Source: Paracoccaceae bacterium
Lineage (GTDB): Bacteria; Pseudomonadota; Alphaproteobacteria; Rhodobacterales; Rhodobacteraceae
DNA: 38,217 nt
Direction of reading: 5' to 3'
NCBI GenBank assembly: GCA_027486345.1
Contig: JAIXPH010000043.1
Location: 1-38,217 of the forward strand
Within the stretch, counting starts at the first letter, position 1; each line of letters starts with the position of its first letter. Positions 7,095 to 14,320 of this stretch are shown here, piece after piece. The position numbers were made by a program, and so were the translations under genes. The notes beneath the pieces were generated by a model, which was not told the origin of the DNA, searched no databases, and saw only the letters and a list, made by a program, of their open reading frames with translations.

Positions 7095-8992
7095 GCGACG
7101 CGGCGAGCGCCCCGGCGCAGTGGGTCTGTCGCCGTCGGGGCGGCGGGGCGGTGTACTGCCCAGACCACCATCATCCCGGCCAGCGCCAGACGCACCGGCC
7201 CGCGCGCCGCGATGTAGCGCCGTTCCCAGCGTGGGGCGAAGGCCTGCTTGAACTGCACCAGACCCTCGCTCCGGCGCAGCGCGTGCCGCACCAGCGGGGC
7301 CAAGAGCGGCGGCAGGCCCAAATCGCGCAGCGGCACGGCGGCCAGTGACAGGCGGTCCACGCCCTCGCGCCGCGCTGCGTCGAGCGCCGCCACGATCAGC
7401 GCATAAAGCGTGCCGTCGGGCATAGGCTCCGTGGCGCGGATCAGGTCCAGCACCCATTCGCGGCGGCTGGCATGAAAGCTGATGAAGGCAACCAGACGCC
7501 CCGCGCCATCCCGTGCGGTCAAGACGCGCTGGCCCGCCACATAATCGCTGTCCCAACGGCCCATGGACCAGCCGCGTTCCTGCCCCTGCCGCGCGGCCCA
7601 AAGCCTTGCCACCTCGGCCATTTCCGGCAGCGGCAGGCGGTCGGGTTCGGTCACCGCCACCCCTGCCTGTGCCGCATGTCGCAACTTGCGGCGCAGACCG
7701 GCGCGGGCGGGTCCGGTCAGGGTGAAGGTCTGGGGGTTCAGCACGGCCTCGCGCGCGATGGGGCGCACGGTCAGGCCCCGGCGACGCAGCGCGGCGGCGG
7801 TGGCGGGGCCGGTCTTGTAGAACAGCGGCCCCCGCCCCTCGCCCCGGCAGAGATCCAGCGCGGCCCCGGTCAGGCCATGGCGGCACGCCGCCCCCACCGG
7901 ATCACCGACAAAGGCGCGCGCGCCCGGCAGCGCGGCGGACAACCACAGCGCCCCGCCCGGATCGGACAGAAGGGTCAGGGTGCCTTGGCGGGCCAATTGC
8001 ACCTCAGCCCGGTCGACGCTGGCCAGCCGATTGGGGCAGGGGGCGACGGGGGCCAGCACCGGCAGGCGCGGTGCGGGCAAGAGACGCCGCCCGATCAGCG
8101 CCCAGACCGCGCCGACCGCCGCGGGCAGGGCATAGGCCACCAGCCGAAAGGCGAGGATGCCCGCCACCAGACCGGATTGATCCACATCGGGCAATGAGGA
8201 CAGCACCGCCGCCTCGAACGGGCCGGTGCCTGCCGGGCTGCCCGAGGCCAGCCCCACCCCCAGCGCCATGACAAAGACCGGCATCGCATGCAGGAAGGCC
8301 GGAGTCGCGGCGGCGGGCAGCAGCATCCAGAAGGCCAGTCCGAGGCAGAGGATGTCCATCCCCACCCAGACCACCAGCCGCAGCACGGTGAAGACCGGCG
8401 GTTTCGCCACGCCCATGACACTGCGCCACGGCAGCAGCGCCAGCGCCACGCCAAGGACAGAACAGAGGACCAGCCCCACCCGCGCCTCTTCGCGCAGGGG
8501 ATGGATGGGGTGAAGGGCGATCAGCGCCAGCAGCAACATCCCTAACCCGGCAAAGAAGAACAGCGTGATGGCGGCGGAGATGGCAAAGGATTGCGCCGTG
8601 GTCAGATCGGGCAGCAACCGCCGCCGCACGATGGCCCCGACCACTGGCCCGAATCCCAGCGTCTGCGACACCGCCGCCGCCGCCATCGCCGCACCCCGGC
8701 CATGGGCGGGGTCGATCCGGTAGCCCAAGTGCTGCACTATGGCGCGTTCCTGTCCCGCCACGCACAGGAACGCCGCCCCCGTCGCCAGCAGCGCCACCAG
8801 CCATTGCGTCGGAGTCAGGGCGGTGAGGCTGTCCCACAGATCGGCAGGTTTCAGCCCGGTCAGATGACCGCGGCTGAGCCACAGGCAAAGGACCAGAACG
8901 CCCAGCGTGAGCATGGTACGCAGGACCCTGCGCCAAAGCGGCAGCGTCCCAGCTGCGGGCAGATCGTGGGGAAGCGCGTGCGACAGGGTCAC
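7082..8992 (-). CDS. mprF: MprF-like lysyl-phosphatidylglycerol synthase/flippase (short form)
   Basis: This protein has 636 residues. The N-terminal half (about 20-310) has multiple transmembrane helices with the flippase-domain motifs LGYRIDP, AAAVSQTLGFGPVVGAIVRRR and GLASGSPAGTGPFEAAVLSSL. The C-terminal half (about 340-620) is the DUF2156/LysPG synthase GNAT-like domain: FYKTGPATAAALRRRG, a RKLRHAAQAGV segment, WVLDLIRATEPMPDGTLYAL, and QFKQAFAPRWERRYIA. MprF transfers an aminoacyl group from tRNA to phosphatidylglycerol and flips the product, lowering negative surface charge and raising resistance to cationic peptides and acid. It is shorter than Staphylococcus MprF (about 840) because of fewer N-terminal helices. 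The GTG start at 8992 has its GGAG too close to be ideal; an ATG at 8914 is the alternative. Amino-acid specificity (Lys, Ala or other) cannot be read here. Confidence 0.85.
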   Translation of the reverse strand: MTLSHALPHDLPAAGTLPLWRRVLRTMLTLGVLVLCLWLSRGHLTGLKPADLWDSLTALTPTQWLVALLATGAAFLCVAGQERAIVQHLGYRIDPAHGRGAAMAAAAVSQTLGFGPVVGAIVRRRLLPDLTTAQSFAISAAITLFFFAGLGMLLLALIALHPIHPLREEARVGLVLCSVLGVALALLPWRSVMGVAKPPVFTVLRLVVWVGMDILCLGLAFWMLLPAAATPAFLHAMPVFVMALGVGLASGSPAGTGPFEAAVLSSLPDVDQSGLVAGILAFRLVAYALPAAVGAVWALIGRRLLPAPRLPVLAPVAPCPNRLASVDRAEVQLARQGTLTLLSDPGGALWLSAALPGARAFVGDPVGAACRHGLTGAALDLCRGEGRGPLFYKTGPATAAALRRRGLTVRPIAREAVLNPQTFTLTGPARAGLRRKLRHAAQAGVAVTEPDRLPLPEMAEVARLWAARQGQERGWSMGRWDSDYVAGQRVLTARDGAGRLVAFISFHASRREWVLDLIRATEPMPDGTLYALIVAALDAARREGVDRLSLAAVPLRDLGLPPLLAPLVRHALRRSEGLVQFKQAFAPRWERRYIAARGPVRLALAGMMVVWAVHRPAAPTATDPLRRGARRVAALR

Positions 8993-9095
8993 TCTCCGCG
9001 TTAATGTGCTCTGCGATACGACCCCAAAAGTCCCAAGATTAGATGAACGATGCCAATGGCACGCCGGGACCGACTTTTGGTGAGAGGGCCGGGCG

Positions 9096-9323
9096 TCACC
9101 CCCGGCGGCGGAACCGGGCGCGCATTTCCCGCATCCGCATGAAAACGCTGAGAAAGGCGAAGATCACGGCCACGAACAGCAGCCCGTCCATCGGCAGGCC
9201 GCTGCCGGGATGGAAGGGGTTGGCCCCAGTGATCTGCCAGGCCAGCACGCCTCCGAACAGAAACGCAAGCAGGAACCGGCGGATCATCCGGCAGGTCAGG
9301 CAGGTGGCGGCATAGAGCTTCAC
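9096..9323 (-). CDS. Small two-span membrane protein coupled to motB
   Basis: This 75-residue protein has an N-terminal CLTC motif (residues 8-11), a hydrophobic segment at about 16-31 (FLLAFLFGGVLAW), a second near 46-61 (GLLFVAVIFAFLSVFM), and a strongly basic tail ending RARFRRRG. The GTG start overlaps the motB stop as GTGA and has AGGAG 8 nt upstream, so it is translationally coupled to motB. I do not recognise the family. The linkage suggests an accessory role for the MotAB-type complex, but a simple operon passenger is possible. A GC hairpin (9088-9106) spans its stop codon. The 103 bp between this gene and mprF also hold a long inverted repeat (CCAAAAGTC 9024-9032, GACTTTTGG 9072-9080). 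Confidence 0.65.
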   Translation of the reverse strand: MKLYAATCLTCRMIRRFLLAFLFGGVLAWQITGANPFHPGSGLPMDGLLFVAVIFAFLSVFMRMREMRARFRRRG

Positions 9324-10657
9324 GGCGATTCTCCTTCGTCGAATTCGATTTCAATTTCGATCCGCCGGTTCCTGGCCCGGCCTTCCTCGGTGTCGTTTGA
9401 GGCGATCGGCTCGGTGTCGCCCTTGCTGGTCGCCACCAGTTCCGCCGAGGGCAGAACCCCGCTGGCCGTGATCTCACGCACCACGCTGGCGGCACGGGCC
9501 GCGCCGAGTTCCCAGTTGTCGCGGTATTGCCCCCCCGACAGGGGCACATTGTCGGTGTGACCTGTGACCACCACCCGCTTGGCCTTTTTCGACACCTGCA
9601 CCAGCTTTTGCATGATCCCCTGCGCCTCAGCGGTCATGTCGGCAGAGCCAGAGATGAAGGCCCCGCCCGCACCGACGGTCACCACCACTGCGCCGTCGCG
9701 CTGCTCGACAGAGACCTGCCCGTCGGCCATTTCCTCTTGCAGGATCATGCCCATTTTCAGCGCTGCCATCTTGGCGCGGACGATGCCGGTGCCCGTGGCC
9801 CCGCCGCCCGCATCGCCAGCCGTGGCCGTGCCTTCGGCGGCCTGTCCAGCGGCGGCCTGTCCAGCGGCGGTCTGTTCTGTGGCGGTTTGGTCTGAGGCTG
9901 CTCGTGGTGCGGCGGCGGTCTCTGTTCCGGCAGTTTGGGCCGCTTGGTCGGCCGCTTCGGCCTTCGCCTGTTCGGCCTTGGCCTTGCCTGCCGCGTCGGC
10001 CGCGGCCCCGATGGCGGCGGCGATCTTTTCAGCCTCGGCCTTTCCGGTGCCCTTGGGCAGGCGCACGACGACCTTGCCCGCTTCGCTTTCCACGGTCAGT
10101 TCGCCAGCGGCGACGGCGTCGGCCATGGCCTTGGCCAGCGCCTTGGCGGCCTCATCCACGCCGTTCTGCGCGCTTGAGGCGGCACCGTCCTGAGACGTGG
10201 CCGATTTGCCATCCGGCGTCGCCCCGCCAGAGGCCCCGCCGCCCGGTTTGTCCACACCTTCGGCCTTGCCGCTGTCGGGAACGTCAGGGTCGCCCGATTG
10301 GGGCGTTGTGGCGGGTGGGTCGTTGGTCTGTTCGCCCGATTGCGGGCCGAAATGCAGATCGAGGATCGACGTCCCCCCCTTGTCGGCGTCATTGGGGTCA
10401 AGCGGCACCTGCCCGAAGGTCTGGCGCATCACGCTGGCAAAGGCGTTGAACTTCGGCACATCGGTTTCCGCCGCCATCAGCATGATGACAAAGAACGCCA
10501 TCAAGAGCACGGACATGTCGGCGAAGGTGATAATCCACGGCGGGGGGCAATGCCCGCCGCCGTGATCGTCGTGCCCGCCGCCGCCATGCCCACCGCCATG
10601 GCCATGATCGTGGTCGTGGTGATCGCCCTTGCCAGCCTTGGCCGGTGCCTTGCTCAT
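9320..10657 (-). CDS. motB: MotB-like stator protein with His-rich N-terminus and OmpA domain
   Basis: This protein has 445 residues. Residues 12-36 form an extraordinary His/Gly/Asp run (for example HHDHDHGHGGGHGGGGHDDH). The MotB plug/transmembrane motif PPPWIITFADMSVLLMAFFV follows at about 38-57 and includes the proton- or sodium-binding Asp at 47. A long Ala/Glu/Gln-rich linker spans about 105-300, then the OmpA/peptidoglycan-binding domain: VVVTGHTDN at 362-370, NWELGAARAASVVREI at 381-396 and ARNRRIEIEIEF at 428-439. MotB with MotA forms the ion-driven stator that powers flagellar rotation, anchored to peptidoglycan. Typical MotB is about 300 residues; the excess is linker and His tail. 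It follows motA by 22 nt with a GAGGA ribosome site. Flagellar genes are absent nearby, so a PomAB/accessory stator or a non-flagellar motor is possible. Confidence 0.85.
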   Translation of the reverse strand: MSKAPAKAGKGDHHDHDHGHGGGHGGGGHDDHGGGHCPPPWIITFADMSVLLMAFFVIMLMAAETDVPKFNAFASVMRQTFGQVPLDPNDADKGGTSILDLHFGPQSGEQTNDPPATTPQSGDPDVPDSGKAEGVDKPGGGASGGATPDGKSATSQDGAASSAQNGVDEAAKALAKAMADAVAAGELTVESEAGKVVVRLPKGTGKAEAEKIAAAIGAAADAAGKAKAEQAKAEAADQAAQTAGTETAAAPRAASDQTATEQTAAGQAAAGQAAEGTATAGDAGGGATGTGIVRAKMAALKMGMILQEEMADGQVSVEQRDGAVVVTVGAGGAFISGSADMTAEAQGIMQKLVQVSKKAKRVVVTGHTDNVPLSGGQYRDNWELGAARAASVVREITASGVLPSAELVATSKGDTEPIASNDTEEGRARNRRIEIEIEFDEGESP

Positions 10658-10679
10658 TCACGTATCCTCGCGGAGGGCC

Positions 10680-11444
10680 TTAGGCCGCCGCTTGCATCTT
10701 CTCACGCTCGGCCGCCGGAACGCGGGCAAGCAGTTTGTCCAGAATGTTGCGCGGCGCTTCGGTGCGGGCGATGCCGCGCAAGCCTTCGATCGCGGCCTCG
10801 CAATACGCCACCTCGCGCGCGGTGTTGTTCTTCAGCTTGGTCGCCATCGGGCCGAACATCACGTTGGCGGCGATGGCGCCATACATCGTGCCCACCAGCG
10901 CCGTCGCCATGCCCTTGCCCACCGATGAGGGGTCTTCCATGTTGCCCATCATCTCGACCAGACCGATCAGCGTGCCGATCATACCGTAGGCGGGGCCGAG
11001 TTCGACCCAGGCCTTGACCACATCCTGCTTGGCCTGATGGCGGGCCTTCATCGCGGCGATTTCGTCCTGCAATTGCGAGGCAAGTTTGTATTCATCCGCG
11101 CCGTCGATCAGCATCTGCAAGCCGCGTTGGACGAATTTCTGCGGCATCTCGCGGCCTTCCAGCGCCATCAGCCCATCCTTGCGCGCGGTGGCGGCAAGGC
11201 CGGACATCAACTCGGCCAGCGGGGCGATGTCATAGTCGTGTTTCTTGAACGCCGTGCCCATCGCCTTGAAGGAGGCCAGAAACACTGGCATCGGCGCGGT
11301 ATACATCACCGCGAAAAAGCCGCCGACGAACACGATGGTAAAGCCATGCATCGACACGAAGGGCATGATGTGGCCCCCGGTCAGCATGGTGCCGACCACG
11401 GCGGCGATGCCGCCGAAAAAGCCGATTGTCGTTGCCAGATCCAT
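10680..11444 (-). CDS. motA: MotA/PomA-like stator protein
   Basis: This 254-residue membrane protein is of the MotA/TolQ/ExbB proton-channel superfamily. PomA-type hallmarks are the cytoplasmic loop GLMALEGREMPQKFVQRGLQ with the conserved Arg and the acidic DGADE that interact with the rotor, and the paired C-terminal helices GPAYGMIGTLIGLVEMMGNM and GMATALVGTMYGAIAANVMF. The N-terminus is a membrane segment (TTIGFFGGIAAVVGTMLTGG). The ATG at 11444 is preferred over GTG at 11447 because AGGAG lies 8 nt upstream of the ATG. It forms an operon with motB and the small CxxC protein, and is divergent from the lysR at 11629. The coupling ion (H+ or Na+) is not decided by the sequence. Confidence 0.88.
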   Translation of the reverse strand: MDLATTIGFFGGIAAVVGTMLTGGHIMPFVSMHGFTIVFVGGFFAVMYTAPMPVFLASFKAMGTAFKKHDYDIAPLAELMSGLAATARKDGLMALEGREMPQKFVQRGLQMLIDGADEYKLASQLQDEIAAMKARHQAKQDVVKAWVELGPAYGMIGTLIGLVEMMGNMEDPSSVGKGMATALVGTMYGAIAANVMFGPMATKLKNNTAREVAYCEAAIEGLRGIARTEAPRNILDKLLARVPAAEREKMQAAA

Positions 11445-11558
11445 CACGCGCGCTCCTATGCCCGGGGGACGCAGCGCAAGCGCCGTGCCAAAGCATGAAA
11501 CGGGTGAGATTTTCGGCGTGTTAGCCCGGGCCGAATTGGCCCTCCTGTCGCCCGCGCG

Positions 11559-11579
11559 AAGATTTATCTTTCAAACCGC
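11559..11579. promoter_or_regulatory. Candidate LysR-binding motif upstream of the lysR gene
   Basis: AAGAT-TT-ATCTT is a perfect 5-bp inverted repeat (11559-11570) followed by TCAAACCGC. A closely similar arrangement occurs at 12536-12556 before the catabolic operon. Repetition upstream of both regulator and target suggests a binding site for the LysR protein encoded at 11629; this is inferred. Confidence 0.45.
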
Positions 11580-11628
11580 AGGCCGGGTGATAGCTGTCAG
11601 CGGCCTGGCCCCCCCCGAAAGCCCCAAG

Positions 11629-12528
11629 ATGACCGCGAAATCCCGTTTGCCGCCGCTCAACGCCCTGCGCGTGTTTCATGCCGTCGTCCGTCACCGGTCG
11701 CTGCGCGAGGCGGCGGAAGAGCTTTATGTCACCCCGCAGGCGGTGGGCCAGCAGATCAAGTTGCTGGAGGATGCGCTCGGCATCGTGCTGATGGAACGCG
11801 AGGGGCGCGGCATCCGCCTGACGGAAAAGGCGATCACGCTGTCGCATTACGTGGCGGCAGGCTTTGCCGAGTTCGAGGAAGGTCTGCGCCGCGTCACCGG
11901 CCCGCGCGACCGGGACCGCATCAACCTGAACGTCAGCCCCTATTTCGGCACGCGTTTCCTGATGCCGCGCTTGGCCGATTTCCGCCAAGCCGTGCCAGAG
12001 GCAGAGATCGGCCTGACCACGATGATCGATCTTGTGGACCTTGAGCGGGACCAGATCGACCTTGCCGTGCAATGGGGCTATGGCGACCGGCGCGATGTGG
12101 AAAGCGCCTTGCTGCTGCGCGACCCCAAGGTGATCTGTTGCCGCCCGGATATGGCGGCGCGGATCACTGGCCCGCAGGATTTGCTGGCGTTTCCCTTGCT
12201 GCAACCCGCCCGGTCGCGGCGGTTGTGGCCGGATATCCTGTCCTATCTCGGTCTTCCGGTGTCCGAGCTGGACCGCAGCCTGACCTTTGACGATTCCGCC
12301 ACCATGCGCCGCGCCGCGCAACAGGGTCTGGGCGTCGGGTTGGTGTCAATGCTGGACGCGCAAGAGGACATCGCCGCTGGCAGTTTGGTCGCGCCCTTGG
12401 GGGTGGAGGCGTTGTCGGGGATGCCAGAGGGGTCGGTTCCGGGCTTCTATCTGATCACCACCAAATCGCGGTTGCGGGCAAAACATGTCGCCGCCCTGCA
12501 CCGCTGGCTGTTGGCGCAACGCTGGTAG
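11629..12528 (+). CDS. GcvA-type LysR transcriptional regulator
   Basis: This 299-residue protein begins MTAKSRLPPLNALRVFHAVV, the start typical of the GcvA subfamily, with a winged helix-turn-helix at about 20-65 (SLREAAEELYVTPQAVGQQI, then KLLEDALG) and a periplasmic-binding-like effector domain from about 95. The effector domain includes DLERDQIDLAVQWGYGD and ends SRLRAKHVAALHRWLLAQRW. LysR proteins bind a small coinducer, usually a pathway intermediate, and activate an adjacent operon. Here the downstream ThDP-hyuAB-aminotransferase-SDR-DAO operon starts 124 nt later on the same strand, so the effector is probably a substrate or intermediate of that pathway. The start at 11629 is the only one giving a standard N-terminus; longer frames to 11245 run into motA on the other strand. 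Confidence 0.85.
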   Translation: MTAKSRLPPLNALRVFHAVVRHRSLREAAEELYVTPQAVGQQIKLLEDALGIVLMEREGRGIRLTEKAITLSHYVAAGFAEFEEGLRRVTGPRDRDRINLNVSPYFGTRFLMPRLADFRQAVPEAEIGLTTMIDLVDLERDQIDLAVQWGYGDRRDVESALLLRDPKVICCRPDMAARITGPQDLLAFPLLQPARSRRLWPDILSYLGLPVSELDRSLTFDDSATMRRAAQQGLGVGLVSMLDAQEDIAAGSLVAPLGVEALSGMPEGSVPGFYLITTKSRLRAKHVAALHRWLLAQRW

Positions 12529-12535
12529 CGTCAGA

Positions 12536-12556
12536 AAAGAAAATCTTTCCAAACGC
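12536..12556. promoter_or_regulatory. Candidate LysR-binding motif before the ThDP-hyuAB operon
   Basis: AAAGA-AAA-TCTTT (12536-12548) followed by CCAAACGC resembles the motif at 11559-11579 (AAGA-N-TCTT then CAAAC). A further half-like ATCTTTGTTTTCC lies at about 12562. The position, about 100 nt upstream of the operon's first start codon, fits an activator site. Confidence 0.45.
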
Positions 12557-12652
12557 GTGGCGATCTTTGTTTTCCGCCATCGCTTGGGGGATCACTATGC
12601 AAGCAACACGCCCCGCCTTTTGCAGCAGGGGCCAAAAGACGGGGATGGGTGC

Positions 12653-14320
12653 ATGCTCAGGAATGGCGGTCAGGTCTTGGTCGAAAGCCTTGTGGCGCTT
12701 GGCGCGACAAAGGCCTTCGGGGTGCCGGGGGAAAGCTATCTGGCGGTGCTGGATGCGCTGCACGACACCGAAGGCAAGCTTGATTTCATCAACTGCCGGA
12801 ACGAAGGGGGTGCCGCCTTCATGGCCGCCGCATGGGGCAAGCTGACCGGCAGTCCGGGCATCTGCCTCGTGACGCGCGGGCCGGGGGTAACCAATGCCGC
12901 CATCGGCATCCATACCGCGATGCAGGATTCCGCGCCGATGATGGTCTTTGTCGGCCAAGTTGGCACCGACATGATCGGGCGCGAAGCGTTTCAGGAAATC
13001 GACTACCGCGCCGTCTTTGGCACGATGGCGAAATGGGCGGTGCAGATTGATGCGCTGGACCGGATGCCGGAAATCCTTGGCCGCGCTTGGGTGACGGCCA
13101 CCACCGGGCGGCCCGGTCCCGTGGTCGTGGCTTTGCCCGAGGATATGCTGACCAGCCTGACCGAAGCCGCGCCCTTGCAAGGCCCCACTCGCATTGCTGA
13201 GGCCGCCCCCGATGCGGCGACGCTGGCCGACGCCTTGTCGCTGCTCTCCACCGCCGAACGCCCGTTGATCCTGATGGGCGGCTGCAACTGGACGGGGGCG
13301 GGGCGGGCCGCGCTGCAAGCCTTCGCCGAGGCCAGCGACATCCCCGTGGTTGCGGCCTTCCGTTATCAGGATCAGTTCGACAACTTCTCTCCGGTCTATG
13401 CCGGTGAGGCCGGGGTGGGCATGCCCGCCAACGTCAAACGCCTGATCGCGCAGGCCGATGTGATCCTTGCCGTCAATGTGCGCTTTGGTGAGATGACGAC
13501 TGATGGTTACACACTGCTGTCGGTCCCTGTGGCGCGGCAAAAGCTGATCCATGTGCATGGGTCGGACCGTGAGATCGGCAAAATCTACCAGCCCACCCTT
13601 GGCATCCATGCCGGCCCGAACGCCTTTGCCGCCGCCTTGTCGCCGGTCACGGGCGGATGGTCTGCATGGCGCGCGCAGGCACGGGCGGAGTGGGAGGCGA
13701 GCTTTGATTTGCCCCCCCAACCCTCGCCCGTCGATATGGGTATCGTCACCGCTCATCTGCGCGATGTCTTGCCCGAGGATGCCATTCTGACCAATGGCGC
13801 GGGGAATTTCACTGTCTGGCCGAACAAGTTCTATAAATTCGGGGCCAAGGCGCGGCTTCTGGCACCGCAATCGGGCGCAATGGGTTATGGCCTGCCCGCC
13901 GCGATTGCCGCCAAGATTGCCCATCCTGACCGCCGGGTAGTCTGCTTTGCCGGGGATGGCGATTTCCAGATGAACTGTCAGGAACTGGCCACCGCGCTGC
14001 AATATGGCGCGCAACCCATCGTGCTGATCCTGAACAACGGCATTTACGGCACCATCCGCGCCCATCAAGAGCGCGAATACCCCACCCGCGTGTCGGGCAC
14101 CGCGATGGTCAACCCCGACTTCGCGGCCCTCGCCCGTGCCTACGGCTTTCATGCCGAGCGCGTCGAACGGACCGAGGATTTCGCCGCCGCCTTTGACCGC
14201 GCCTTGGCGTCGGACAGAGGCGCGGTCCTTGACCTTGATATCTCGCCCGAGGCGCTGACCCCGCGCATGACCCTGAGTCAAATCCGCGCTGCAGCCTTGG
14301 CCAAGCAGGTGAAGCCATGA
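12653..14320 (+). CDS. Thiamine-diphosphate-dependent enzyme (acetolactate-synthase-like)
   Basis: This 555-residue protein has the three-domain ThDP fold. The N-terminal PYR domain has GVPGESYLAVLDAL (23-36) and RNEGGAAFMA with catalytic E51, the glutamate that activates ThDP. The middle domain spans about 190-320. The C-terminal PP domain carries the cofactor motif GDG at 434-436 with NN at 461-462 (GDG-x24-NN), then GIYGTIRAHQEREYP. The family decarboxylates or ligates 2-keto acids (acetolactate synthase, benzoylformate decarboxylase, sulfopyruvate or oxalyl-CoA decarboxylases). The operon holds an aminotransferase that could supply the keto acid. It is the first gene after the LysR regulator and overlaps hyuA by 4 nt (ATGA). 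I chose the ATG at 12653 because upstream residues lack family similarity. Exact reaction unknown. Confidence 0.85.
   Translation: MLRNGGQVLVESLVALGATKAFGVPGESYLAVLDALHDTEGKLDFINCRNEGGAAFMAAAWGKLTGSPGICLVTRGPGVTNAAIGIHTAMQDSAPMMVFVGQVGTDMIGREAFQEIDYRAVFGTMAKWAVQIDALDRMPEILGRAWVTATTGRPGPVVVALPEDMLTSLTEAAPLQGPTRIAEAAPDAATLADALSLLSTAERPLILMGGCNWTGAGRAALQAFAEASDIPVVAAFRYQDQFDNFSPVYAGEAGVGMPANVKRLIAQADVILAVNVRFGEMTTDGYTLLSVPVARQKLIHVHGSDREIGKIYQPTLGIHAGPNAFAAALSPVTGGWSAWRAQARAEWEASFDLPPQPSPVDMGIVTAHLRDVLPEDAILTNGAGNFTVWPNKFYKFGAKARLLAPQSGAMGYGLPAAIAAKIAHPDRRVVCFAGDGDFQMNCQELATALQYGAQPIVLILNNGIYGTIRAHQEREYPTRVSGTAMVNPDFAALARAYGFHAERVERTEDFAAAFDRALASDRGAVLDLDISPEALTPRMTLSQIRAAALAKQVKP

Noticed and set aside
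9840-9890. Tandem-looking repeats (ccagcggcggcctgt units) as a non-coding repeat array
   Set aside because: They lie in frame within the Ala/Gln-rich linker of the MotB-like protein and are explained as low-complexity coding sequence.
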